Part shown: in pieces, positions 36,201 to 47,510 of the stretch
Position numbering within the stretch: the stretch's first letter is position 1
Layout: each line of letters opens with the position of its first letter
Origin: Entomortierella parvispora
Taxonomy: Eukaryota > Mortierellomycota > Mortierellomycetes > Mortierellales > Mortierellaceae
Direction of reading: 5' to 3'
NCBI GenBank assembly: GCA_963573315.1
Contig: OY752147.1
Span: 186,001 to 250,000, forward strand
Length of the DNA: 64,000 bases
Program-made: the position numbers and the translations under genes
Notes under the pieces: model-generated
Told to the model about the DNA's origin: nothing
What the model saw: the letters and a program-made list of their open reading frames with translations, nothing else
Databases searched by the model: none

Positions 36201-39200
36201 ATCATTGGATTCAAAAACGCCACTTTCTCGTACGCTGGTAAAACAGAGCAGGATGCTGCCAATATTGCCCACGGTAACGGCGATGTTGTTCAGGGTCATC
36301 ACTTTGAGCTGAAGGATCTGAACTTGGAGTTCCCTGTTGGAGAGCTCTCAGTGATTACAGGACCTACTGGAAGCGGAAAAACCTCGTTGTTGTTGTCGCT
36401 TCTGGGTGAGATTAACGCTGTGAAAGGACAAGCCTTCCTTCCCCGACGCGACTCGCACGACATCAACCCCGTGACTGGCCTGACGAACGGAATCGCTTAT
36501 GTTGCCCAGCAAGCCTGGCTCCAGAACAACACTGTCCGAAACAACATTTTGTTCGGCTCTCCCTTTGAGCAACGTCGTTATGATCAGGTTGTTGAGATGT
36601 GTGCCCTCAAGCGCGACTTCGAGATCTTGGAGCATGGCGACGAGACAGAAATTGGCGAGCGTGGTATCACTCTCTCTGGAGGCCAAAAGCAGCGTATCGC
36701 CCTCGCCCGCGCCATCTATTCCCGTGCCGGCCATATCTTGCTTGATGACTGTCTCTCCGCTGTGGATGCACACACTGCCAAGTGGTTATTTGCGAAATGT
36801 CTGATGGGTCCTTTGATGCAGGGCCGTACTCGTATCCTCGTCACCCATGCCGTTTCGCTTACACTCCGCGGCGCTGCCCATGTCGTTGTTCTCCGCAATG
36901 GAACTGTTGTTGCCAGTGGAACCTCAGCCCATGTCTTCGAATCCGGTATCCTTGGTGATGATGTCACAAACGAAGAACAGATTATGGACGACATCCCTAC
37001 CACCATGATGACCGCCGACGATCGTACTGTTTCTGCCGTGGACGATAACGAAGAAAATAACGGTGCTGGATCCTCTGCCGTATCATTGACTGCTGCCGGA
37101 AAAAAGAAAAAGAGGAATGGAAATGATAGCGACGACGCCTCCACAGATTCCACCATTCCTGCAAGAGAGAAGAAGAAGCTTATGGAGGATGAAGGAAAGA
37201 CCGACGGATCCGTTTCCTGGGGTGTTTACCAGCTTTATTTCGGATCTATGGGTGGTATCCCCTTCTGGATTTTCCTCTTGGCCGCCTTCATCTTCATGCA
37301 GATCTTCCAGGTCGCTTCTGATACCTGGCTGCGATTCTGGGCTGGAGCCAGTGAACGTGACAACGGCTTTCAGGTTTCTACCGGGTTTGCTGCCATGTCG
37401 ACACCGTCGTTTGCCTCCGAAAACTCGAATGTTGCTACCAACATGTCGGGTCTTCTGATGTCGTTTGCTTGTCAATACCGTGGCGACCATACCTACTTTG
37501 GTGGCAACCCTGCCCGCAGCTGCCGCCAGGAGATTTTTGATACTCGCCAGCCCATGAGCCCGCTCTCTGCTCTTGATTACCAGGCCGAGAAGGCCACTGC
37601 GTTCTCTGCTTTCTCCAAGCCTGCCGGTGAGGTCGGAGACCTGAACTACTACTTGGGTATCTACGCTCTCCTATCGTTCGCCTATATTTTCACCGTCATG
37701 TGTCGTCAAGCTGTCCAGTTCCGCGGTTCGATCTCTGCCTCCCGTTCGCTTCACCGTCGCCTTCTCTCTCAGATCCTGAACTCTCCTGTGAGATTCTTTG
37801 ACACGACTCCCTTGGGACGTATCATGAACCGCTTCACGAAGGATATTGAGACTGTCGACCAGGAGGTTGCTCCCATTGCCTCCAACTTGATGTTTGATCT
37901 TCTCGGAACCTTGACAGTCGTTATTGTCATCTCTGTCATTACGCCCAAGTTCTTGTTTCCCGCAGCTTTGATTTCGATCCTTTTTGTGATCATGGCCATG
38001 CTCTACTTGCGCTCATCCCGCGAGTTGAAGCGTATCGAGTCTGTGAACAAGTCGCCCATCTTTTCTCACTTTGGCGAGTCCCTGTCGGGCGTTGCAACCA
38101 TCCGTGCGTATGGCGAGGAGAAGAGATTCCAGCATGAGAACTTGGAGTTGATGGACGAGCACAACCGTCCTTTCTTCTACCTCTGGGTATGCAATCGTTG
38201 GTTGTCAATCCGTGTCGATTTGCTCAGTGCTTTGGTCTCCTTCTTTGCTGGACTTTTGATTCTCTTGAATCGTGAGAACATCGATGCTGGCGCTGCCGGT
38301 ATTTCGCTCTCTTACTCTTTGACATTCACTGATCACATCTTGTGGTTGGTCCGTCTCTACTCCAACAACGAGATGAATATGAACTCTGTCGAACGTATTC
38401 GCGAATACATGGATCTGCCTCAGGAGCCCCCAGCAGTCATCGAAGGATCACGCCCCCCACCCGGTTGGCCCAACAACGGCGAGATTGAGGTCGAGAATTT
38501 GGTGATGCAGTACTCGCCCGAGGATCCCGCCGTTATCCGCGATGTGTCCTTCCATGTGTCGCCTAGAGAGAAGATTGGAATTGTGGGTCGTACAGGAGCC
38601 GGCAAATCAACGTTGGCGGTTGCGTTTTTCCGATTCATGGAGTTGACTGCAGGCAGGATCACGGTAGATGGCATTGATATCTCAAAATTGGGTGTCCATG
38701 ATTTGCGTTCCTCCTTGACGATTATTCCTCAGGACCCCGTCTTGTTCATCGGTACTATCCGGTCTAACTTGGATCCTTTCAATGAGCATGACGACGCTGC
38801 CCTCTGGGCCACCTTGAAGCGCGTGCACCTCATCTCTGAGAACGGCACGGAAGTCAATAACTCGTTTGGCAACTTGGATAGTGAGGTCCATGAGAACGGC
38901 AATAACTTTTCGCAGGGTCAGCGTCAGTTGATTGGGCTTGCGCGTGCGTTGCTGAAGCAGTCCAAGATCATCATCCTGGACGAGGCCACGGCGTCGGTAG
39001 ACCATGAGACGGATGCCAGGATTCAGGCTACGATCCGCGAGGAGTTCAGGGAGTCGACCCTGTTGACGATTGCACATCGTCTGAGGACCATCATTGATTT
39101 CGACAAAGTTTTGGTCATGGATCACGGACAGGTTGTTCAGTTTGATAGGCCTTGGAACCTGATCCGCGAGGAAGGTGGTATCTTCAGAGGAATGTGCCAA

Positions 39201-39281
39201 CGTTCAGGAGAGTTTGATCTCTTGGTCGAGATGGCTAACGCCGCTGAGAAGAGTCATCTTTCTGCCTTGTCGCAACAGTAA
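33245..39281 (+). CDS. ABCC/MRP-type full ABC transporter, 1684 aa
   Basis: This is an ABC exporter of the C subfamily (YCF1/MRP type); relatives move glutathione conjugates or organic anions across vacuolar or plasma membranes. Exons 33245-33322, 33445-33485, 33986-34352 and 34713-39281 join in frame. The layout is an N-terminal extra membrane domain (TMD0, to about 280), TMD1, NBD1, TMD2, NBD2. NBD1 shows Walker A GPTGSGKTS (about 711), signature LSGGQKQ (about 815) and Walker B ILLDDCLSAVDAH (about 834). NBD2 shows Walker A GRTGAGKST (about 1453), signature FSQGQRQ (about 1560) and Walker B IIILDEATASVD (about 1581). The Asp after the NBD1 Walker B, in place of Glu, is the degenerate ATP site typical of ABCC. 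The third intron (360 bases) and second (500 bases) are long for this window. Substrate is unknown. Confidence 0.9.
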
Positions 39282-39907
39282 CATTACTGATGCGCCCATT
39301 TTCATATTCCCCACTCTTTTCTTACTACGCTTTTGCATATCCCCCTTCCTTTTCAACACCATCATTTTGTTTCGTTCGTCATATTGTTTTTGTTGTTTTT
39401 TTTCTTAGAAAAAATAAATATATTGCCATCCGCAGAGACAGGAACTGTTATATCTTTGATGTAAGATGTCCGGAGGCCGTGATCAATGTCCATGGTACCC
39501 ATAGTAACATCTACCCTCGTAAGGACCACAGCAGAAAGATCGTTCTGCTCGGAGTGACAAAGGCGAATAGGCTGAGTTTCAGGAAGATATCATGGAGTTG
39601 ATTGTGGGCGAGCGAAACAGCAACCAAGGCGGGCTCTCTTTTGGCGAAGCGCGTTCTTTTTTGTTTCTGTGCTTCCATCATGTCTCATGTGTCATGTTTC
39701 CATCTCTTCATTTCATTCAGGCATCAATGCATCATTCCTGCCATCCACCCATCTACTATTCTTTCCATCCATTTCATTCCTCCACTCGCTCCAAATTCTG
39801 ACTTTCACTTGTCCGAGGTACTTCAAAATCGGTCTATTGATTTCACATGTCAATGACATTGCCTAGACTTGCGTTGATTCACAATGTAGAAGGGCAGGCT
39901 GCTCATC
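39282..39907. other. intergenic region between the ABC transporter and element A
   Basis: The interval is A/T-rich and contains the transporter's 3' end and many CATT/TCCATCC-type runs near 39700-39790. No protein-like frame is convincing. Confidence 0.4.
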
Positions 39908-40109
39908 AGTTTGTCCGAATAAAAGAGAGAAAACAAATCTATATTTGATAGAGTGCTTTGGAGAAATTTGCTTTGGAGAAATTTGCTTTGGAGGAATTTG
40001 CTTTGAGAAAGAGGGCTTTGGAGGAAATTGCTTGAAGAAAGATTGATTGAGACGAGAGTGCGTGAGATCGATTGAGAAGAAGGTGTGTTGAAAAAGAGAC
40101 TAATCCATC

Positions 40110-40460
40110 CCATGTACCAGTTTTCCGATGTTTGGTGTGAGTGGTGATGACCCTATGGCGGCATCTTTGCGTGGCCATGGCATGGATTCTCAGAGAGAAC
40201 CATCCATGTTCTCGAACCTCGGAAGAGGTCCGCACACGTAGCCTGGCAGCCATCAACATCCATCGGCGACCTGAAGTACCCGCCCTATGCACCAGTTTTC
40301 CGATGTTTGGTATGAGTGTTGATGACCCCTTGGCGGCATCTTTGCGTGGCCATGGCATGGATTCTCAGAGGGAACCATCCATGTTCTCGAACCCCGGTAA
40401 GAGGTCCGCACACGTAGCCTGGCAGCCATCAACATCCATCGGCGACCTGAAGTACCCACC
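40110..40460. repeat. two direct copies of a 175-base unit in the left arm of element A
   Basis: The unit starting ACCAGTTTTCCGATGTTTGG appears at about 40116 and again at about 40291, exactly 175 bases apart. The right arm (about 42958-43145) has only one copy. Element B carries two copies in each arm (for example 57371 and 57546). Confidence 0.8.
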
Positions 40461-41434
40461 CGTAACCAACCCACTAGTCTAACAAAGGGAATGTAAAAGG
40501 GAGTTTTCTCTCTTTTTGCTGTTCTTGTTGTTTGATTCTTGAATGGGAACCAAAGACCAAAGATCTAGTTGACCGAGACAAGGAGAAGGGACAGTTGGTT
40601 AATAGCTGTTGCTGTTGCTGTTGCTATTCATGAAAAGAAGTGAAGGGATACCAAACTCGAGACATTTGAACCTGCCTTTTGGTTCAGCTTGACCACTTGG
40701 ATACTGGATCAGACCTCCAAGGGTTTTGGGCCAAGGCTGCATCAAAGACGGCAGACTATTTCGAGGCCAGGGCGGAGCCAGAGAGGGCAGACCAGAGAGG
40801 GCAGACCACCTCAGGGACTGAGGCTTGATCAAAGAAAGCCGACAGCTTTGGGCCAGGGCCGGCTCAGAGTGGGTTTGTATTCTTGGGGCCGGGGCGTGGG
40901 CGAGGGCCAAAGGAGGCGTAAGTCGGACTCGAAGGGCCAGAGCCAAACGATCAGGGCCGGCGGTTTTGGGGCCGAAGATGAGCTAGGACAGGTACATGTT
41001 CTTGGAGCCGAAGCTGAGGCAGAGGAGGCTGTTCTTGAGGCAGAGGCGGCACCAGAGAAGGCAAACGGCTCTGCCGCCGAGGTCAAGTATGAGGGAGCTG
41101 ACGTTTCGTGGCCAAGGCAAGGAAGCCGGAGACGGCAAACGCTTTTGCAGCCGAGGTATGATCAGAGCCGGACAGCTCGAGGCCACCGAGGTCAGGGTCG
41201 CCGAGGCCGAAGAAGATGGCTGGACTGACGGGGGCAGGATCAAGGAAGTCAGGACCAAGGAAGGCAGGACCAAGGGAGGTGCGACCGAACTTGCAGGACC
41301 GGACTTGCAGGAAGAGGGCGGCTCAGTGCTTCATCTGTGTTCTTGGAGGTGCTGGAGTGGAGTGGAGTGGAGTGGGGTGGAGAAGAAGGATGAGGAGAAG
41401 AGAGTGGGAACGAGGTCCTTTTATGTGGGAACCA

Positions 41435-41570
41435 GCTCTTGGCTTTTTTTGTTTTTTGTTTTTTCGTTTGCTTTTCGTTTTTCGTTTTTCGCTTTTCGCT
41501 TTTCGCTTTTCGTTTTTCGTTTTTCGTTTTTCGTTTTTCGTTTTTCGTTTTTCGTTTTTTGGCCAAAAAC
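41435..41570. repeat. CGTTTTT microsatellite in element A
   Basis: Alternating CGTTTTT and CGCTTTT units run through this stretch in the left arm near the spacer. The right arm has only a short A-rich counterpart (about 41890-41940), and element B's left arm lacks the expansion (58655-58680). Confidence 0.75.
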
Positions 41571-41605
41571 AAATTCGGGGGTGAAGCGAGAAACGAAGAC
41601 GCGTT

Positions 41606-41838
41606 GCAGGGCATGGGACATGGTCCGTGAAAAGAGGAGGAGGAAGGAAAACGATTGGTCCAGCAGGCCATGCAGTTAGGGAGATGTGACGGAGGACGTG
41701 GTCCCATGTCTCAGATATTGTAAACAATTCAATGTAATTCAATAGCACATTGCACGGGACCATGTGCTGTCTTCATGTCCCCCGTCCGTTGTCGATCACC
41801 ATTCAGTCTTTGCGGACTGAATGACTGCAATCCACCAG
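41606..41838. other. central spacer of element A
   Basis: This is the non-palindromic centre between the arms. It includes a small hairpin (ATTCAGTCTTTGCGGACTGAAT near 41801-41822) and is nearly identical to the spacer of element B at about 58705-58938. No coding sequence is recognised. Confidence 0.6.
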
Positions 41839-42023
41839 CAACGCGTCTTCGTTTTTCGCTTTTCTTTTTGGCCAGTTTTCAAAAATGAGCAAAAACACGA
41901 AAAGCAAAAAAACGAAAAACGAAAAACAAAAAACAAAAAAGCCAAGAGCTGGTTCCCACATAAAAGGACCTCGTTCCCACTCTCTTCTCCTCATCCTTCT
42001 TCTCCACCCGACTCCACTCCACT

Positions 42024-42149
42024 CCAAGTTCGGTCCTGCTCCCTTTGGTCCTGCGAGTTCGGTCCTCCAAGTTCGGTCCTGCTCCCTTTGGTCCTGCGAG
42101 TTCGGTCCTCCAAGTTCGGTCCTGCTCCCTTTGGTCCTGCGAGTTCGGT
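42024..42149. repeat. 43-base tandem repeat, three units, in the right arm of element A
   Basis: Units beginning CCAAGTTCGGTCCTGCTCCC start at 42024, 42067 and 42110; the last is short by three bases. Element B's right arm has a single unit (about 59123-59165). On the other strand the repeat encodes a Gly/Pro/Arg-rich text, which has no sign of being a protein. Confidence 0.8.
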
Positions 42150-43309
42150 CCAAGTTCGGTCCTGCCCCCTCTGGTCCTGGCCCCTCTGGTCCTGCCCTCG
42201 TCGGTCCAGCCATCTTCTTCGGCCTCGGCGACCCTGACCTCGGTGGCCTCGAGCTGTCCGGCTCTGATCATACCTCGGCTGCAAAAGCGTTTGCCGTCTC
42301 CGGCTTCCTTGCCTTGGCCACGAAACGTCAGCTCCCTCATACTTGACCTCGGCGGCAGAGCCGTTTGCCTTCTCTGGTGCCGCCTCTGCCTCAAGAACAG
42401 CCTCCTCTGCCTCAGCTTCGGCTCCAAGAACATGTACCTGTCCTAGCTCATCTTCGGCCCCAAAACCGCCGGCCCTGATCGTTTGGCTCTGGCCCTTCGA
42501 GTCCGACTTACGCCTCCTTTGGCCCTCGCCCACGCCCCGGCCCCAAGAATACAAACCCACTCTGAGCCGGCCCTGGCCCAAAGCTGTCGGCTTTCTTTGA
42601 TCAAGCCTCAGTCCCTGAGGTGGTCTGCCCTCTCTGGTCTGCCCTCTCTGGCTCCGCCCTGGCCTCGAAATAGTCTGCCGTCTTTGATGCAGCCTTGGCC
42701 CAAAACCCTTGGAGGTCTGATCCAGTATCCAAGTGGTCAAGCTGAACCAAAAGGCAGGTTCAAATGTCTCGAGTTTGGTATCCCTTCACTTCTTTTCATG
42801 AATAGCAACAGCAACAGCAACAGCTATTAACCAACTGTCCCTTCTCCTTGTCTCGGTCAACTAGATCTTTGGTCTTTGGTTCCCATTCAAGAATCAAACA
42901 ACAAGAACAGCAAAAAGAGAGAAAACTCCCTTTTACATTCCCTTTGTTAGACTAGTGGGTTGGTTACGGGTGGGTACTTCAGGTCGCCGATGGATGTTGA
43001 TGGCTGCCAGGCTACGTGTGCGGACCTCTTACCGGGGTTCGAGAACATGGATGGTTCCCTCTGAGAATCCATGCCATGGCCACGCAAAGATGCCGCCAAG
43101 GGGTCATCACCACTCACACCAAACATCGGAAAACTGGTACATGGGATGGATTAGTCTCTTTTTCAATACACTTTCTTCTTGTATGCACTCTCTTCTCAAT
43201 TAAACTCACTTCAAGAAACCTCTTTCAAACCGCTCTCTTCACAAGCACCCCCATTCATAGTACTCTATCAAATATAAACTACATTTTCTCTCTTTTATTC
43301 ACACAAACT

Positions 43310-43700
43310 AATGGGATGCTGGCAAGAGCTCCAAGAATCATCTTTGGGTCGATTTATTTGAAAAAAATGATGGGGGAATCGACGAGTGAGCGGCAGGCCC
43401 TTCGCCATAGTTACTGACAGTATTGATGGAGAGAGAGAGAGAGCTATCCTCTTGTGTAGTCTCCGAGATTGTATTTCGCAGGACAGTTCGTGCTTGCAAT
43501 GTCAAGGTGGCATCAAAGTACGCATGGACGCAGGTCGAGGGATGAGTAAATGATGAGAAATGAAGTGAATGAAAGCAGGCATCGGAGGCCGGTTGTCAAG
43601 TCAGGGCGCCATCCTTGTTGCTCATATTGTCTGTGGGTGAGCACAAACATTGTGGCAGTGTGCGCATCTGGATATGCTCACAGTTTTGTCCAATTGGTTC
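43310..43700. repeat. flank of element A shared with the flank of element B
   Basis: About 390 bases to the right of element A match the right flank of element B (about 60495-60800), for example around CATAGTTACTGACAGTATTG and ACAAACATTGTGGCAGTGTG. The match ends near 43700, where the kinase fragment begins, and at about 60800, where the copy-3 upstream DNA begins. The duplicated unit is therefore larger than the palindrome. Confidence 0.65.
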
Positions 43701-43713
43701 AGAAAGTCCGTGT

Positions 43714-43860
43714 CAGGACTCTTGTTTTTCTTTCATTGACTTCGGACTTTCGAAGTTCACGAGTTCAGATGTAGCTCTGAAGTGCGAGGCGAAGGAACTG
43801 GATGAGCTACTGGACGGTATGCTTTGGCCTGAGGGAAACGCTATCCCAGATCAATACTTA
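43714..43860 (+). pseudogene. fragment of a Crinkler-type kinase domain end
   Basis: The sequence matches the last part of the kinase domain of Crinkler copy 3 (about 62818-62945) very closely, including the DFG region and the closing LDELLD stretch. It has no header, no nuclease-like domain and no upstream kinase core, and reading continues past the normal end into unrelated DNA. It is a truncated relic carried between element A and copy 1. Confidence 0.75.
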
Positions 43861-44144
43861 CCTTGTACCCATAACTCTGAGCCAGGGTGCAGGCCACTGC
43901 GTGAGTGTGAACCTGTTGCAGTTCACTGCAAAACAGAGAGATAACGTACTCATATGAAGGCAATCGACACTACTCTGCAAATCTTGTAAGAACATCCTGA
44001 TCGTTCCCAACACGAGAAATAAAAGAGTATGGCAGTAGATCTGAATACTTGGGCATGCAGGCTGTGACATCTAGTTAGTGAACCTAGGAGGAGTGACGGG
44101 AAAGAGAGACCAAGGGGACTTTTGCTGCTTGATGCATTCTACTG

Positions 44145-44290
44145 AACCTTGATGGCGCTCCACTGTAAAGGTGTGGCTTTATCCTCGGCACACCTGAAGC
44201 CATGCTGTCAGGGAAGAATCATCCAAGAATGTGAACGTGGAGAGTATGAACTCTGGGATAGCCAGAGGAGGTGCAGTGGGTCCGCATGAT
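44145..44290 (-). pseudogene. relic of an F-box gene 5' end upstream of Crinkler copy 1
   Basis: The minus strand reads PEFILSTFTFLDDSSLTAW and LQVCRG, then WSAIKVQ, the pattern of the F-box region found in the intact gene at 47511-49358 (PELLLLIGYFLD, SLECC, VCRVW, RWRSI). The frame is broken and no body follows. A matching relic lies at 56883-57030 in the inverted duplicate. It points away from the Crinkler start. Confidence 0.6.
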
Positions 44291-44535
44291 GATGATTGTT
44301 CGTGCATGACGATGGTATCACTGAAGGGATGAGACAGGTGTGTGTCAACTGTGCATGGACCTTCCCCTGAGATTGCTGACCAGGCCTTTTTCCCAACGCA
44401 AGACACGTTGACCACGCTGTTTCCTCTTCTCTCTCTCTCTTCCTCGTCGCCGCCTTTCTCCTCACCTCCGCCACTCCTTCCCCCCATCAGATCGTATACT
44501 CACTCAGCCTTGACGCTATCCACAGCCCTCCAGCC

Positions 44536-46497
44536 ATGCTTAACCTCCTTCTGAACTGCATCATCTTCTACGACCCTTCATCTACCTTCCCAATCAATAT
44601 CCCATCTACAAATACCATTGCTCAACTCAAGAATGCCATCAACATTGCGATGGGGTACACGACGCCTGCAACAAATCTCACACTGTGGCAAGAGAACATC
44701 CCCATCGCAGCACCCGTGGAACAGTTTTACGATCATTTCAGTGGCCTCAACGATGGAAACGACCTCAACCCGGCGCTGTCTCTCCAACATCTATTCCCTC
44801 AAGGTGCACCACAAGGCTTTATTCACATCGTCGTGAGGTGGCAAGGTTTGTGGATTAGGGACATCGCTGATTTTGTGAAACATGAAACTGCGTTCTTTCT
44901 TCACCACCCTCGTTGAATGGTTCTTCTTTTGTCATCTACCACAGTTGGCCTTCCACTTTCATGTTTGTTTACATCTATCTTTGTTTCGTTCTTTGTCCCA
45001 ACCATAGATCTTTTGTCAGAGAATCAGTTTGTGAGACGTCGTTTGATCGGTATCACCAGTGCAACCCAGGGGAACCCTGGTGCTCATGCGGACACTACGC
45101 GAAAGTACTCCTTGACTCCCCATACGGTGAACCCATGGGCTGCTTTTATACCTTCTGTGAACAGAATGCCACTTGCGCGCCAGCCACTATACGCCCCCCC
45201 TGTTCCCCAAGTCACACAGATCATAGGTGAAGTTGACTTGTACTCGGTATTCAAGGATACTGTCGGATCTGTGAAATGTTTACCGCCATTTGCAACTACT
45301 CAAACATGTGCTGGACTTCTACTTGGCAAGCCTGACCTGGTTTGCACTTGCGTTGGAGCCAATGGCATTTCGAGAGTGATATTCCCGATCGAAATCAAAA
45401 TGACTGATGTCCTGCATTTGGCCGAGAGTGTGAGCTTCCATGATGCATACCGTGAACGAGATTCAGAAGTTCAAGGTCCCGCTCAGTCCCTGAACCAGCT
45501 CTACGGATACCTGAAACATAATGGATATCGCTATGGGGTGCTGTCAACATACACCCAGACCTGGTTTGTCAAGATTGACGGAGAAAATGATGACGAGTTG
45601 CTCGTCTCCCCGACAATTTCCTTCAACGGCGTTGAGCCTACATTGCTTCAGTGTTACCTGTGGCTGATCAGGACAGCATCAATCAATGGACAAATGGATA
45701 TTTCCGACAATACTACAGCTCACCTTGTGCGTACCATGAAACAAATCAACAAAGATCTCAACAGGGTTAGGAGGAAGACTAGGGTTTTGTTCCCGACAAG
45801 GTAAAGCCAACAAAGATCCCTATAGCCATCGCAAATTTGCTCTAGCTAGCTAATGCACACTATGGGGTCACCTAGATACCGGGTTCGACAAAGTGCCAAG
45901 ATACAGCAGGGATTTAAGATACATCAAAGGACCAGGACAACGCGATGGATCAGGACAACGCAAGGGTACTTGGAACAAGAGCAGGCCACTATCCCCGCGT
46001 TCAAAAGTATGGAGCTTCTCTCACAAGGCGAAGCAGCTCGCACATTCCACGCCACATGGAAAGACTTGGATGTGGTGGTCAAGAAAGCAGACTTGTGGAG
46101 TCAACGGTTGGTTGTTCGTGATCTTGAGAACGAAGAAAGGATCTACCGGGTCTTGAAGACACTTCAAGGGCGCTATATTCCGCGAATGAAGATGGCCGGG
46201 ATCCTGAATGGAATGGAGATGGTTCTGGCTACTGAGTTTGTAGGAAATGACCTCGGCGAGGAACATTTGGATTCTTCAGATCGAGACAAGATCCGCAAAG
46301 CTCTGTGGTCTATCCATCGCCTGGGCGTATTACATGGAGACATTAGCGAGTACAACATTGTTGTGGACCGCGATGACGAGAATTCTCAATTCTTTTTCAT
46401 CGACTTTGGATTGGCTACAATGACGCGGTCCAGAGTGGCCCTGGAGTGCGAGGCATTAGAACTGGAAGAGTTGCTTGACAGCATACCTTGGCCATAG
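44536..46497 (+). CDS. Crinkler-type effector copy 1: ubiquitin-like header, nuclease-like domain, kinase-like domain, 574 aa
   Basis: Crinkler-RHS-type proteins are secreted or translocated effectors or genome-conflict proteins with a ubiquitin-like header and a C-terminal toxin-like domain, acting in the nucleus in known cases. Exons 44536-44845, 45008-45800 and 45876-46497 join in frame. The header (1-103) ends in the family pattern LTLW...IHIVVRWQG, just where intron 1 falls. Residues of about 104-367 carry a PD-(D/E)xK-like set: Glu178, Asp213 in KPDLV, and Glu232-x-Lys234 in FPIEIK. Residues 369-574 form a short kinase-like domain with VVVKKAD, HGDISEYN (Asp523, Asn528) and DFG (Asp544). 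A basic linker (RTRTTRWIRTT) between the domains could act in nuclear targeting. No signal peptide is visible. Copy 2 is its inverted duplicate. Confidence 0.8.
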
Positions 46498-47510
46498 GGC
46501 CACAACCATCGGAGTGTCGATAGGCCATCGCCTGATTATCTCAAATGTCTGACTAACTAATCTTCCGTTTCGTGTACTGCACAGTTCTCTTGAGTCGATG
46601 AACACAGAACAGTGCACTGGTGAACTGCTGTTGTAGTGCAGAAACGGATTTAGTGATCCAGCTCGTTAACCAACTTGCATATAATGATCTTCCTGCTCAC
46701 GTCTACATTCACAGCTCTGAAGGCTTCAAAGAAATCCTTGATCGTTTTCAATTGTAAATAAGTGAGCAAAAAATAAAATAAAATAAAATAAACAGACGTG
46801 ATACTTGCTTGACAGCGGCAGCGACGCTGTGTTCTTGCTCAATGCCCGTCTGCATCTTGCGCCGTGATAGCTATTTTGTCAGTTCTACAAATTCATCCTC
46901 AACTTTAATGGAATGATCCTAGAGGTCCACAGCAGCCTCGGCATGAAGTGAAGCTGCTTCTGAACAGATCTGTGAGGGGTAAGTCTCTACCAGCTCAGAG
47001 TGCTGCGTCGATCTGGTGGGTTATCAGAACACAGATTAGGATCGAAATGTCAGAAAATCCAGTCTAACAACGTATGCTCCCATCATCAATACATTACTTG
47101 CACGGCTCGCGCCTGGGCCACCCTGTCCCCTTAAATCCTTAAAATGAGATTCAAGTCAAAGAGCAGATTTGGGAGACACCGTGTTTGGGTGTTGCTCCAT
47201 CCACCTACTTTTCTGTTCTTGATCTGAAATAGCTGCCTTTACCCCTGTGGCACATCCCGGCGCATGGATCACTTGTCTGACATGAAGGGCCAACTCGCTT
47301 TTTTGGCCAGCTTCCTTTGTCCCTGCTCGCGTACTTTTCCCATTTGTAGCTAAGGATATCATGGAAAGTTTCCTCTGCATCACTATCATACTGGCGGATA
47401 CGGATCTGTTATATGGTCTTTGGGACACTGGGTACACCATCCAAGTTCTTGTGCAGTAACGGTTGACCCAATTAACCCCTTCAACATGACATGCCTGCAG
47501 TCACAATGGT
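46498..47510 (-). pseudogene. degraded coiled-coil-type coding remnant and (AAAAT)n run
   Basis: On the minus strand two protein-like pieces are seen: about 47440-47156 (polar, with RKLSMISLATNGKSTRAG) and, with intervening stops, about 46970-46800 (EAASLHAEAAVDL, stop, DHSIKVEDEFVELTK, stop, then MQTGIEQEHSVAAAVKQVS). They look like parts of one helical protein disrupted by stops. No family is recognised. An (AAAAT)n microsatellite lies at about 46768-46795. Confidence 0.3.

Larger units (their letters stand above)
39908..43309. mobile_element. palindromic foldback element A, about 3.4 kb
   Basis: The two halves are reverse complements. A frame at 40946-40599 (-) and one at 42483-42830 (+) encode identical 115-residue texts, and coordinates pair as x + y = 83429 over at least 40250-41225 with no indel seen. 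Ends match: AGTTTGTCCGAATAAAAG at 39908 and, on the other strand, AGTTTGTGTGAATAAAAG ending at 43309, each followed inward by GAGAGAAAA and TATTTGATAGAGT. Arms are Gly/Arg-coding GC-rich imperfect repeats, not genes: the frames are composition artefacts and no transposase, integrase or helicase is visible. It is likely a non-autonomous DNA element of foldback or large-MITE type. Target-site duplications could not be defined. Confidence 0.75.

Noticed and set aside
40689..42740. Long Arg/Gly/Ala-rich open frames on both strands of elements A and B
   Set aside because: They are mirrored by the palindrome, open in several frames at once, have no domain pattern and follow the GC-rich repeats, so they are composition effects.
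44917..45230. An alternative frame upstream of exon 2 of Crinkler copy 1 that runs through the first intron
   Set aside because: All copies share the donor after the header and an acceptor before the next domain, and only the spliced reading keeps the frame in all three.
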